A stretch of 64,000 nt of DNA, from NCBI GenBank assembly GCA_930633525.1, contig CAKNFP010000001.1:3719501-3783500 (forward strand), in the 5' to 3' direction. A program made the translations under genes and the position numbers. This DNA comes from Hyphomicrobiales bacterium. Its GTDB lineage: Bacteria; Pseudomonadota; Alphaproteobacteria; Rhizobiales; Beijerinckiaceae. Of the stretch, positions 44,645-52,957 are shown piece by piece (position 1 is the stretch's first letter; every line of letters begins with the position of its first letter). The notes below the pieces were generated by a model. The model worked only from the letters and a program-made list of their open reading frames with translations, was not told the DNA's origin and made no database searches.

Positions 44645-45628
44645 TCAGACCTCGTCGGCGAAGACAGTCCTCCGCACTGTAGGCAGCTCCTTCTCGATGT
44701 TTTCACTGGTGATCACCAGGATCGGCACAGTGATTTCCTTCTCAGGCGTCTTGCCGTCGAGGGTCGCGAGCAGGGCTTCGCCGGAGCGCACACCCATCAG
44801 ATAGGGCTGCTGCATGCCGGACACGACGATTTGCCCGGATTTCAGCAGGTCGACGAATTCGGGAATGCCGTCGAAGGCGGCCACAAGCACCTGGCCGTCG
44901 CGGCGGGCTGCCTTGATGGCGCGCAGCGCGCCAAGCGCAGGCTGGTCCGTCTGGATGAACAACCCGCGCATGCCGGGGTTGGCCGTGAGCATGTCCTGCG
45001 TGAATTTGAAAGTTTCATCAGCCGTATAGGACTGCATCTGCTGCAGGCCCGCCTCCTTGCCGGTGAAACCGCCTTCCTTCAAGCCGTCCAGGAAGCCCTT
45101 GGTGCGCGCCTGGCCGTTCTTGCGCGCCTGGGAAATGGCGATGATGCCGACAGAGCCGTCCTGCCAGCCCTTTTTCTTCAAAGCCGCCGCCAGCGCCAAA
45201 CCGACACCGTGAGCGCCCTTGTAGTTGTCGGAGATGATGAAGGAAGAATAATCGCCGCTGTTCGTCCCGATATCACCGATGACGACGGGAATACTGGCTT
45301 TCTTCGCGAGTTCGAGCACGCTTGGCGCGGTCGATGAATCCGTCGGAGAGATCACGATGCCCGCCACGCCGCGCGCGATGACATCCTGCGCGTTCTGGAG
45401 CTGGGTCTGCGCGCTGTTCCGGGAATCGAGAGCCTGATAGCCGAATCCCTTCTGCTTCGCCGCCGCCTCGACACCCTTCGACAGGTAGCGCCAGAAAGGC
45501 AGATCCAGACCCGGCGTGAGATAGGCAATGTCCTTGCCAGCCGCCATCGCCGCGCGCAATCCGCCGAGACCGGCGCTCGCCGCGAGCGTGCTGCCCAGCG
45601 CGAGCTTCAACACTGTCCTGCGTTCCAT
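44645..45628 (-). CDS. Sugar ABC transporter substrate-binding protein (RbsB family)
   Basis: A 327-residue periplasmic protein with a Tat-like leader (MERRTVLKLALGS ... AAMA, about 1-30), then the two-lobe family-1 fold (DIAYLTPGLDLPFWRYLSKG; GVAGIVISPTDSSTAPSVLE; GLFIQTDQPALGALRAI). It delivers the ligand to the RbsA/RbsC pair. It sits between the GntR gene (75 bases away) and the ATPase gene (116 bases). Given the catabolic genes, the likely ligand is a C4-C5 sugar acid, its lactone, or a branched sugar. Confidence 0.9.
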   Translation of the reverse strand: MERRTVLKLALGSTLAASAGLGGLRAAMAAGKDIAYLTPGLDLPFWRYLSKGVEAAAKQKGFGYQALDSRNSAQTQLQNAQDVIARGVAGIVISPTDSSTAPSVLELAKKASIPVVIGDIGTNSGDYSSFIISDNYKGAHGVGLALAAALKKKGWQDGSVGIIAISQARKNGQARTKGFLDGLKEGGFTGKEAGLQQMQSYTADETFKFTQDMLTANPGMRGLFIQTDQPALGALRAIKAARRDGQVLVAAFDGIPEFVDLLKSGQIVVSGMQQPYLMGVRSGEALLATLDGKTPEKEITVPILVITSENIEKELPTVRRTVFADEV

Positions 45629-45702
45629 AGCATTATCCTCCGTATGTTATATTCGTTTTATTTGCGTAGTTAGGACAATAAGCTGCTAATTCAGAGGAAT
45701 TA

Positions 45703-46461
45703 TTACTTCTTCTCGATACCCATTACTGTCTGCGTTGTTTGATAAATTCTGTCCGTATGATCTGCAAAGGCCGCGACCGCAGCGTCAGGATCATGGGCGC
45801 GCAACGCCGCGACAATCGCGGCATGGTCCGCATAACTCGTCGCAATGGCCTCCGGGCGGGCCACCGCGATACGACGATATTCCATCATGTAGCTGTAGAG
45901 ATCCGCGGCGAAATCCGCGAGCAGGGCATTGCCCGATGCCCGATAGATCGTGACGTGGAACTCCCTGTCGCAGATCAGGAAGCCAACGGGATCATCGAAC
46001 GCCTCCTTCTGCACCGCGAGCAGCCCGTCCAGCGTCGCCAGCGTCGCGTCGTCGATGCGCCGCGCGGCGCCCGCCACCACCTCGCGCTCGACGAGAAGGC
46101 GGGCCGCATGGACGGAATCGATGTCATAGGCATTGATGGCCCGCGCCGGACCCACACCGATGGTCACGGGCCCCACGTCGACGCGCACGACCCGCGTGCG
46201 GGCCCCGTGGGAAATCTCGAGGATGCCGCGCGCAGCCAGGATCTGGATGGCGCCACGCATCGTCTCGCGGCTCACGTTGAGCGAGGATGCGAGCTCCCGC
46301 TCGCTCGGCAGCGCATCCCCCACCTGGACGATGCCGGATGCGATCAGTCCGGCAATCCTGTCGGCGATCACGTCCTTCAGCGAGCGCTTCACGATCGCAT
46401 CGCGAAACGACGGCACCTCCGCCAGCACAATCGCTTCCGAACTCTTCGCTGAAACCGCCAT
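45703..46461 (-). CDS. FadR-type GntR family transcriptional regulator
   Basis: A 252-residue protein: winged helix at about 20-85 (LPSERELASSLNVSRETMRGAIQ-type with GILEISHGARTRVV) and an all-helical FCD ligand domain (LLVEREVVAGAARRID, DREFHVTIYRASGN, DHAAIVAALRAHD) whose Asp and His residues bind a metal. It probably represses the downstream importer/den-otn operon, of which it is the first gene. The operator CTGGTCCAACCAG lies 17 bases upstream of the ATG at 46461. The ORF start at 46566 adds a spurious leader. Confidence 0.9.
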   Translation of the reverse strand: MAVSAKSSEAIVLAEVPSFRDAIVKRSLKDVIADRIAGLIASGIVQVGDALPSERELASSLNVSRETMRGAIQILAARGILEISHGARTRVVRVDVGPVTIGVGPARAINAYDIDSVHAARLLVEREVVAGAARRIDDATLATLDGLLAVQKEAFDDPVGFLICDREFHVTIYRASGNALLADFAADLYSYMMEYRRIAVARPEAIATSYADHAAIVAALRAHDPDAAVAAFADHTDRIYQTTQTVMGIEKK

Positions 46462-46477
46462 GACCTCCCCTGATCTA

Positions 46478-46490
46478 CTGGTCCAACCAG
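46478..46490. promoter_or_regulatory. FadR/GntR-type operator
   Basis: CTGGTCCAACCAG is a perfect inverted repeat (CTGGT-CCA-ACCAG) and fits the FadR-subfamily consensus TnGTnnnACnA exactly. It sits 17-29 bases upstream of the GntR gene start, where it could block transcription of the whole sugar-acid operon. A further GACCAG half-site follows at 46493-46498. Confidence 0.65.
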
Positions 46491-46540
46491 AAGACCAGAT
46501 GAGAAAGCCGCGTTTTCGCCCCGCTGTCAAGCACAGCAAA

Positions 46541-46570
46541 AAGGGCGGAGCGACGAGACGCTCCACCCTT
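46541..46570 (-). terminator. Terminator after gabT
   Basis: On the minus strand a 12-base stem with one mismatch (AAGGGTGGAGCG / CGCTCCGCCCTT) and a 6-base loop is followed by a T-run (46536-46540). It lies 31 bases after the gabT stop. Confidence 0.75.
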
Positions 46571-46600
46571 CATTCATCAACGACTGGACAATTGGGGTGC

Positions 46601-47896
46601 TCAGCCGGCCGCCAATGCAAAGGCCTTGCTGAACGCCGCCACAGCCTCGTCGATCTGCGCATCCGTGGTCACGAGCGGCGCAAGGAAGCGGATGACGTTG
46701 CGGTGGACGCCGCATTTGATGATCAGCAGCCCCTCCTCGCGCGCCTTGTCGATGACGACCTGGGCGAAGTCCGCGTCGTGACGCTTGCTGGCCGCGTCGG
46801 CCACGATCTCGACAGCGAGCATGCTGCCACGCCCGCGCACTTCGCCGATGCGGTCGCTGTATCGGCGCTGCAGGGCCTCCAAACCGGCCCGCAGGCGGGC
46901 ACCACCAGCCGCGCCGCGCTCCAGAAGTCTCTCTTTCTCGAAAGCGTCGAGAACACCAAGCGCCGCCGCGCAGGCCAGCGCGTTGCCGCCATAGGTGCCG
47001 CCAAGGCCGCCGGGGGTCGGCGCGTCCATGATCTCGGCCCGGCCGACGACGCCGGACAAGGGCAGACCGCCGGCGAGGCTCTTCGCCACCGTCACGAGAT
47101 CGGGCTTGATGCCTGAACGCTGGAAGCCGAACAGATCACCTGTGCGGCCAAAGCCCGTCTGGATCTCATCGCAGATGAACACGATGCCATGGCGCTTTGT
47201 GATCTCGCGCAGCGCGACGAGGAAGTCGTCGGGCGCCGGCAGAAAGCCGCCATCGCCCTGGACGGGCTCGATGATGATCGCGGCCACGCGGTCGGGAGCT
47301 ATCTCGGTCGCGAAGACCTCCTCCAGGGAGGCGAGCGCCTTGTCCGTGGTGATGCCGCGATACAGATCCGGATAGGCCGCGTGATAGATGTCAGTCGGGA
47401 AGGGACCGAAATTCTGCTTGTAGGGCTGGCTGAAGCCGGTCAGCGTCACGCCCAGCAACGTGCGGCCGTGGAAAGCGCCGCGGAAGGCAATGACGCCCGG
47501 GCGGTTAGTGTAGCCGCGTGCGATCTTGATGGCGTTCTCGACCGCTTCCGCGCCGGTCGTGAGGAAAATGCTCTTGTAGTGATCATCGCCCCCGATGAGC
47601 GTGTTCAGGCGGGCTGCGAGATCGATGTAGGGCTCATAGGCGGCGACCTGAAAGGCCGCGTGCGAAACCTTCTGCAGTTGGCGCGAGACCGCCTCGACAA
47701 CGCGCGGGTGGTTGTGACCGACATTGAGCACGCCGATGCCACCGACGAAATCGAGATAGCGCTTGCCGTCCACATCCCACACCTCGGTGCCGAGCGCACG
47801 CTCGATGGCCACGGGATGCGCGGTCGCGACACCGCGCGGCACGTGCCGCGCGCGCTCCGCCAGCAGAAGCTCGGTCTTACGCGCAGAGGCGTTCAT
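46601..47896 (-). CDS. gabT: 4-aminobutyrate aminotransferase GabT (class III PLP aminotransferase)
   Basis: A 431-residue class III aminotransferase: GGIGVLNVGHNHPRV, TGAEAVENAIKIAR, CDEIQTGFGRTGDLF, and the PLP-binding Lys in VTVAKSLAGGLPLSG (about residue 271). Chain length and these motifs match GabT, which converts GABA and 2-oxoglutarate to succinate semialdehyde and glutamate. gabD, for the next step, lies just beyond csaA on the opposite strand, supporting the assignment. It ends at a good terminator. Confidence 0.9.
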   Translation of the reverse strand: MNASARKTELLLAERARHVPRGVATAHPVAIERALGTEVWDVDGKRYLDFVGGIGVLNVGHNHPRVVEAVSRQLQKVSHAAFQVAAYEPYIDLAARLNTLIGGDDHYKSIFLTTGAEAVENAIKIARGYTNRPGVIAFRGAFHGRTLLGVTLTGFSQPYKQNFGPFPTDIYHAAYPDLYRGITTDKALASLEEVFATEIAPDRVAAIIIEPVQGDGGFLPAPDDFLVALREITKRHGIVFICDEIQTGFGRTGDLFGFQRSGIKPDLVTVAKSLAGGLPLSGVVGRAEIMDAPTPGGLGGTYGGNALACAAALGVLDAFEKERLLERGAAGGARLRAGLEALQRRYSDRIGEVRGRGSMLAVEIVADAASKRHDADFAQVVIDKAREEGLLIIKCGVHRNVIRFLAPLVTTDAQIDEAVAAFSKAFALAAG

Positions 47897-47926
47897 GGCA
47901 GTCTCCAGATACTGAGAGGATTAGGA

Positions 47927-48274
47927 TCAGAACACGGTCTCGCCGCGCGCGACATCGGAGCGCGGCGTCAGGAGGATGACGTGGCCGAGGGCGTTGCGGG
48001 CGCCGAGGATCAGGACCTCGGATTGGAAGCCGGCTATGTTACGCGGCGCGAAGTTGACGACGCAGGCAACGTCCGTCCCCGTGAGTTGGTCGGGCGAGTA
48101 GCTCGTGATCTGTGCGCTGGACCAGCGGATGCCGAGCTCACCAAGGTCAACCGCAACCTTGTACGACGGGTTTCTGGCGCGCGGAAACGGCTCCACATGC
48201 ACGATACGGCCAATGCGAATGTCGAGTTTCGCGAAATCGTCGTAGACGGCTTCAGGCTTTACGGGGGCGGACAA
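47927..48274 (-). CDS. csaA: CsaA-type tRNA-binding domain protein
   Basis: A 115-residue OB-fold protein of the CsaA family (normal length about 110): FAKLDIRIGRIVHVEPFPRA, SYKVAVDLGELGIRWSSAQI, and the C-terminal VILLTPRSDVARG. CsaA binds tRNA and has been described as an export-related chaperone. The start is taken as a TTG at 48274 because GGAG lies 7 bases upstream and the family begins here; an in-frame ATG at 48358 would add 28 Arg/Ser-rich residues. It is 30 bases upstream of gabT on the same strand. Confidence 0.83.
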   Translation of the reverse strand: MSAPVKPEAVYDDFAKLDIRIGRIVHVEPFPRARNPSYKVAVDLGELGIRWSSAQITSYSPDQLTGTDVACVVNFAPRNIAGFQSEVLILGARNALGHVILLTPRSDVARGETVF

Positions 48275-48560
48275 CTTTTTTCTCCGTCTGCTGGCGCTTG
48301 CTGCCAGATAGGGCAACGGCCATCTGCACAGGGCAGGCTCTAAGCTCTTCGAATTCATCGCGTTATCTGCGCTTGGGGCGTTTCGTCCCGAAGCAGCGTG
48401 ACCTGTCCGCATTCAAGCGCTCCGCAAGCGACAAGCGATGCTGTTCCGCCTGCCCGGCGCGGCAGGGTGCTCTGTTCTGGGGCGATTTACGGCAGCAAAT
48501 CCTTGAGCCGAAAGGCACGCTGCGGGGCCACAGCTCCGTACCCTTTCGCAAAGGCATCCC

Positions 48561-50033
48561 ATGTCTCTCAAGCAGCGTCTCCGCGATCCCTCTCTCCTCG
48601 CCGAGAAAGCCTTCATCGGCGGCGGATGGGAGGACGCCCGCAATGGCGAAACACTTCCCGTCCTCAATCCAGCCACCGGCGAAACCATCGCCCATGTGCC
48701 GGCTCTTGGTGCGGACGAAACACGCGCCGCGATCGCAGCCGCCAACGAGGCCTGGCCGCGCTGGCGGGCGCTTCCCTCCGCCGAGCGCGGCCGGCTCCTT
48801 GAGGTCTGGCATCGCCTGATGCTGGAGAACGCCGAGGATCTCGCCGTTATCATGACCGCCGAACAGGGCAAGCCCCTCGCGGAAGCCCGCGGCGAAGTCA
48901 CCTATGGAGCCGGCTTCGTGAAATGGTTTGCCGAGGAAGCACGCCGCATTTATGGCGACACCATCCCGGCCCCCTCGACAGACCGGCGCATCATCACGCT
49001 GCGCGAGCCTGTCGGCGTCTCCGCCGCCATCACGCCGTGGAACTTCCCTAATGCCATGATTACCCGCAAATGCGCGCCAGCCTTGGCGGCGGGCTGCCCG
49101 GTGATCGTAAAACCCTCGGATTTCACGCCTCTTTCGGCGCTCGCCCTCGCCGTCCTTGCGGAGCGGGCAGGCTTCCCCAAGGGCATCTTCAGCGTGCTCA
49201 CCGGCATGCCTGACGGCATCGGCGCTGAACTCACGAGCAACGAGACCGTGCGGAAGCTGTCCTTCACAGGCTCCACTCGTGTCGGCCGCCTTCTCATGCG
49301 CCAGAGCGCCGACAGCGTGAAGCGCCTGAGCTTCGAGCTCGGCGGCAACGCGCCCTTCATCGTCTTCGACGACGCCGATCTCGATCTCGCCATCGCGGGT
49401 GTCATGGCCAGCAAGTTCCGCAATGCCGGCCAGACCTGCGTCTGCGCGAACCGCATCCTCGTGCAGGATGGCATCTATGATCGCTTCGCGCAGCGGCTCG
49501 CCGCGGAAGTGGCGAAGCTCAAGGTCGGCAATGGCTTCGATGAGGGCGTCACCATCGGGCCGCTGATCAACCAGGCCGCGGTCGACAAGGTGGCGCACCA
49601 TGTCGATGATGCCCGCGCCAAAGGGGCCAGCATTCTCATTGGCGGCGAGGCGCGGCCGGGCACGCTCTTCGCGACGCCCACCGTTCTCACCGGCGCGACC
49701 ACCGAGATGGTGCTGGCCAGCGAGGAGACCTTCGGTCCGCTCGCTCCACTCTTCCGCTTTGGCGAAGAGAGCGAGGCCCTTGCCATCGCCAACGCGACGC
49801 CCTTCGGCCTCGCGTCCTATTTCTTCACGCAAGACATCCGCCGCTCATGGCGCGTGACCGAGCGGCTGGAGTTCGGCATGGTCGGCCTCAATACGGGCTC
49901 GGTCTCGCTGGAAGTGGCGCCCTTCGGCGGCATCAAGCAATCGGGCCTTGGCCGCGAGGGCTCGAAATATGGCCTCGACGAATATCTCGAGACCAAGACG
50001 CTGCATGTCGGCGGCCTCGATCCGGCCGCCTGA
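48561..50033 (+). CDS. gabD: Succinate-semialdehyde dehydrogenase GabD
   Basis: A 490-residue aldehyde dehydrogenase: VSAAITPWNFPNAMI, FTGSTRVGRLLM, the catalytic Glu in LSFELGGNAPFIV, and catalytic Cys near residue 293 in NAGQTCVCANR. Length and motifs match GabD (NADP-linked succinate semialdehyde to succinate). It is divergent from csaA-gabT, and together they complete the GABA shunt. It ends at a clear terminator. Confidence 0.93.
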   Translation: MSLKQRLRDPSLLAEKAFIGGGWEDARNGETLPVLNPATGETIAHVPALGADETRAAIAAANEAWPRWRALPSAERGRLLEVWHRLMLENAEDLAVIMTAEQGKPLAEARGEVTYGAGFVKWFAEEARRIYGDTIPAPSTDRRIITLREPVGVSAAITPWNFPNAMITRKCAPALAAGCPVIVKPSDFTPLSALALAVLAERAGFPKGIFSVLTGMPDGIGAELTSNETVRKLSFTGSTRVGRLLMRQSADSVKRLSFELGGNAPFIVFDDADLDLAIAGVMASKFRNAGQTCVCANRILVQDGIYDRFAQRLAAEVAKLKVGNGFDEGVTIGPLINQAAVDKVAHHVDDARAKGASILIGGEARPGTLFATPTVLTGATTEMVLASEETFGPLAPLFRFGEESEALAIANATPFGLASYFFTQDIRRSWRVTERLEFGMVGLNTGSVSLEVAPFGGIKQSGLGREGSKYGLDEYLETKTLHVGGLDPAA

Positions 50034-50045
50034 GCCCCAATCATG

Positions 50046-50074
50046 AAAAGGCCGGGCAGTGTCCGGCCTTTTTT
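50046..50074 (+). terminator. Terminator after gabD
   Basis: Perfect 10-base stem AAAAGGCCGG / CCGGCCTTTT with a 7-base loop and a run of Ts, 13 bases after the gabD stop. Its distal end touches the stop codon of the convergent lrp-type gene, and it can form on both strands. Confidence 0.88.
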
Positions 50075-50567
50075 ACTTCGCTTCGCTCAACAACGCCTGT
50101 ATGGGCAACTCGGTCTTGACCAGTGGCGTCTTGAGAACGATGTAGCTGAAGTATTTCTCGATGCCGATGTTGCGGTCGACAAGCGCTTCGATGACTTCCT
50201 GATAATGCGCGATGCTGCGCACCATAAAGCGCAGCAGATAGTCGTAGCCGCCGCTGAGCAGATGGCATTCCAGCAGCTCTTCGATGCTGCGGATGCTCGC
50301 CTCGAACTTCACGAAATCCTCGCGGCGATGATCAGCGAGCGTCACCTCCGTGAAGACGGTCACGCATTCGGCAAGCTTGCGCATATTGATATGCGCGCTA
50401 TAGCCGGTGATGTAGCCGGCCGCCTCAAGCCGCTTGACGCGCTGGAGGCAAGGAGACGGCGACAGGCCGACGAGTTCCGAGAGGCTGACGTTGGTGAGTT
50501 GCCCGTCCCTTTGCAGGTGAGTCAGGATCTTGATGTCGATCCGATCCAGCTTGGGCAACCCCGCCAT
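50073..50567 (-). CDS. Lrp/AsnC family transcriptional regulator
   Basis: A 164-residue protein: N-terminal HTH (LDRIDIKILTHLQRDGQLTN, LVGLSPSPCLQRVKRLEAAG) and a C-terminal RAM domain (VTVFTEVTLADHRREDFVKF, ECHLLSGGYDYLLRFMV). Such regulators sense amino acids. It lies 27 bases after the haloacid dehalogenase-type gene on the same strand and is convergent with gabD; it may control the LIV operons or the gab genes. Confidence 0.93.
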   Translation of the reverse strand: MAGLPKLDRIDIKILTHLQRDGQLTNVSLSELVGLSPSPCLQRVKRLEAAGYITGYSAHINMRKLAECVTVFTEVTLADHRREDFVKFEASIRSIEELLECHLLSGGYDYLLRFMVRSIAHYQEVIEALVDRNIGIEKYFSYIVLKTPLVKTELPIQALLSEAK

Positions 50568-50594
50568 CGCACCACCTTATTCTTCGCCCCGCTG

Positions 50595-51317
50595 TCAGGC
50601 GCGCAGCTGATCCTGATGCGCGGCCGCCAGTTCACCCATGCTCGTAAAGCGGAAATCGTATTTGGGCAAATCGCCGGGGTTCATGGTGGCGCCGAAGCCT
50701 TCATCCTGGTGACGGCGATGGATCCAGCAGGAGGCGAGCCCCATGGCATTCGCCGGCTTGTGATCATGGAACAGGCTTTCTGCGGTATGCAGGATATCGC
50801 CCTTGCCAAGCCCCATATTGCCGAGCGTCTCGATCATATACTCGAAATTCTTCAGGCTCGGCTTGTAGGATCCGATGTCTTCCGCCGTGATGATCGCATC
50901 GAAATCAACCTGCAGCTTCTTGTTGCTGTAGGTGAAGGTCTCGTTGTCGACGTTTGACAGGATAACGAGCTTGTAGAATTTCTTGAGATACTGCAGCGCA
51001 CCGGGCGAATCCTGGAAGGCCGGCCAGTTGCGGACCGACAGGCCATAGGCCAGGCAATCCTCATGGCTCACCGTCACGCCCCATTCCTCGGCCAGGCGCT
51101 TGTAGACGATGGCGAGCAGGTCGCGATAGCGCATGGCAGGGGTGTGAAGCTGCTGCGTCGATTCGTGGCGCGCATGGGCCTGCAGGATCTCGTTACGCGT
51201 CAGCGGGCGCTGCACCTTGCTGATCAGGGGCTTCAGCCCCTCGACCATGCCGCTCTCCCAGTCGATCAGCGTGCCGTAGCAGTCGAAGGTCAGAACCTTG
51301 AAGTCGGTCAGGCGCAT
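50595..51317 (-). CDS. Type II haloacid dehalogenase-family protein
   Basis: A 240-residue HAD-fold protein: nucleophile D12 in LTFDCYGTLIDWE, Ser/Asn in LVILSNVDNETF, Lys in IGSYKPSLKNFEYM, and the acidic motif in HDHKPANAMGLASCWIHR. This pattern resembles L-2-haloacid dehalogenases, but many relatives are phosphatases, so activity must be tested. It follows the LIV operon by 168 bases on the same strand and precedes the lrp gene. Confidence 0.85.
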   Translation of the reverse strand: MRLTDFKVLTFDCYGTLIDWESGMVEGLKPLISKVQRPLTRNEILQAHARHESTQQLHTPAMRYRDLLAIVYKRLAEEWGVTVSHEDCLAYGLSVRNWPAFQDSPGALQYLKKFYKLVILSNVDNETFTYSNKKLQVDFDAIITAEDIGSYKPSLKNFEYMIETLGNMGLGKGDILHTAESLFHDHKPANAMGLASCWIHRRHQDEGFGATMNPGDLPKYDFRFTSMGELAAAHQDQLRA

Positions 51318-51485
51318 GGTGAACTCCTTGAACGTCGCTTATTGAGCGCACAAAACGGCGCGAGGCAGCCCCCGCAGGATCGCTTTTGTCTAAACCAAGC
51401 CCGCATCATCGTCTGCTGTTTCGCCCTGCCGCTTCCAAAGCGGATGCCTCGCGGCGGGCAACAGACAGCAGAAAGCTGTGTCCGC

Positions 51486-52202
51486 CTATCCGGCCTGGCC
51501 GAGATAGAGTTCTGCCGCGCGTGGATCCGCCAGAAGCGCGTCAGCCGCCCCCTCCAGGGCCACCTTGCCGCCATCGAGGATGCAGCCCCGATCGGATATG
51601 GCGAGCGACTGGCGGGCGCGCTGCTCGACGATGAGCGTGGACACCCCGAGCGCGGGCAGGCGGGCGATGAGGGCGAAGGCTTCCGCCACCTTGGCGGGCG
51701 CCAGTGCCGCCGTCGGCTCGTCGAGCACCATCAACGTGGGACGTGACATCAGGGCGCGCGCGAAGGCGAGCTGTTGACGTTCGCCCCCGGAAAGGCTGCC
51801 CGCGCGGGCGCGACGGCGCTCCCCGAGCAGGGGGAACAGCGTGAACATCTCTTCGATGCGCTGCCTGCGATCCGGAACGCCGGCGACGACCTGCAGGTTC
51901 TCCGTGATCGAAAGGGCCGCGAACACATTGGAGACCTGCGGCACGTAGCCGATGCCATGGGCCATGCGCCTATAGGCCGGAACGGCGAGGATGTCCTGTC
52001 CATCGACAAGGATGTCCCCGTCCACGCGCGGCAGAAGTCCGACGATAGCCTTGGCGAGCGTGGACTTGCCGGCGCCATTCGTGCCGGCGACGGTGAGGAT
52101 TTCCTTCTCGCGCAGCACGAGATCTATGCCGTTGAGGATATCAACCTCGCCGTAACCGCCACGCAGGTTGCGGATTTCGAGAACTGCCTTTGCGTCGCTC
52201 AC
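51486..52202 (-). CDS. livF: LIV-type ABC transporter ATPase LivF (system 1)
   Basis: A 238-residue ATPase: Walker A GTNGAGKSTLAK, signature LSGGERQQLAFARALM, Walker B LMVLDEPTAALAPA. LivF-type sequences have the YVPQ motif (GIGYVPQVSNVFAALS) seen here. The start is a GTG overlapping the livG stop by 4 bases. Last transport gene of the first LIV system. Confidence 0.92.
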   Translation of the reverse strand: MSDAKAVLEIRNLRGGYGEVDILNGIDLVLREKEILTVAGTNGAGKSTLAKAIVGLLPRVDGDILVDGQDILAVPAYRRMAHGIGYVPQVSNVFAALSITENLQVVAGVPDRRQRIEEMFTLFPLLGERRRARAGSLSGGERQQLAFARALMSRPTLMVLDEPTAALAPAKVAEAFALIARLPALGVSTLIVEQRARQSLAISDRGCILDGGKVALEGAADALLADPRAAELYLGQAG

Positions 52203-52957
52203 GCCGCGCCTCCGAGATAGGCTTCACGGACCTTGGCATCTTCCAGCACCTCGCCCGGCGAGCCGGAGGCCAGGATCCGGCCGCGATCCATGACGTGAAG
52301 GATGGGCACGAGCCGCGTGAGGGCCTGCAGGTCATGCTCGATGATGAGAAAGCCGATGCCCCGTGCGTTGAGTTCGCGGATACGCTCGACCAACTCCTCG
52401 ATCAACACCGGATTGACACCGGCAAAGGGTTCGTCGAGCAGGATCAGCGATGGCTCCACCATCAACACGCGTCCGAGCTCGAGCAATTTCTTCTGCCCGC
52501 CGGACAGCCGCCCGGAAGGCAGATCGGCGACATGTCCGAGTCGCAGGAAGGCGATGACCTCGTCAGCCTTCGCCGTGATCTCGGCCTCCTGACGCGCCAC
52601 CTCGCCCGGTCGCAGAAACAGGCCGACGAGCCCCTCGCCCGTCTGGCCGGGAGCAGCCGCCTTGAGGTTGTCGCGGACGGTGAGATGGCTGAACTCGCGC
52701 GGCACCTGGAAGGTGCGCAGGAGGCCCTTGCGGGCGCGGGCAGCCGGCGATTGCCGACCGAGATCGCCGCCCTTGAAACGCACCTCGCCGCCGTCGGCCT
52801 CAATGAAGCCGGACACAACCGAGAACAAGGTGGACTTGCCGGCGCCGTTCGGGCCGATAAGCCCGACCAGTTGCCCCTCGCCCACCGAGAGAGTGACGCC
52901 ATCGAGCGCCTGGAAGCCGCCGAAGGCCTTGCGGATATCCGTGATTTGCAAGCTCAT
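52199..52957 (-). CDS. livG: LIV-type ABC transporter ATPase LivG (system 1)
   Basis: A 252-residue ATPase: Walker A GPNGAGKSTLFS, signature LSGGQKKLLELGRVLM, Walker B LILLDEPFAGVNPVL, and IGFLIIEHDLQAL. The FGGFQALDGV opening is typical of LivG. Both ends overlap neighbouring genes by 4 bases (livM upstream, livF downstream). Confidence 0.93.
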   Translation of the reverse strand: MSLQITDIRKAFGGFQALDGVTLSVGEGQLVGLIGPNGAGKSTLFSVVSGFIEADGGEVRFKGGDLGRQSPAARARKGLLRTFQVPREFSHLTVRDNLKAAAPGQTGEGLVGLFLRPGEVARQEAEITAKADEVIAFLRLGHVADLPSGRLSGGQKKLLELGRVLMVEPSLILLDEPFAGVNPVLIEELVERIRELNARGIGFLIIEHDLQALTRLVPILHVMDRGRILASGSPGEVLEDAKVREAYLGGAA

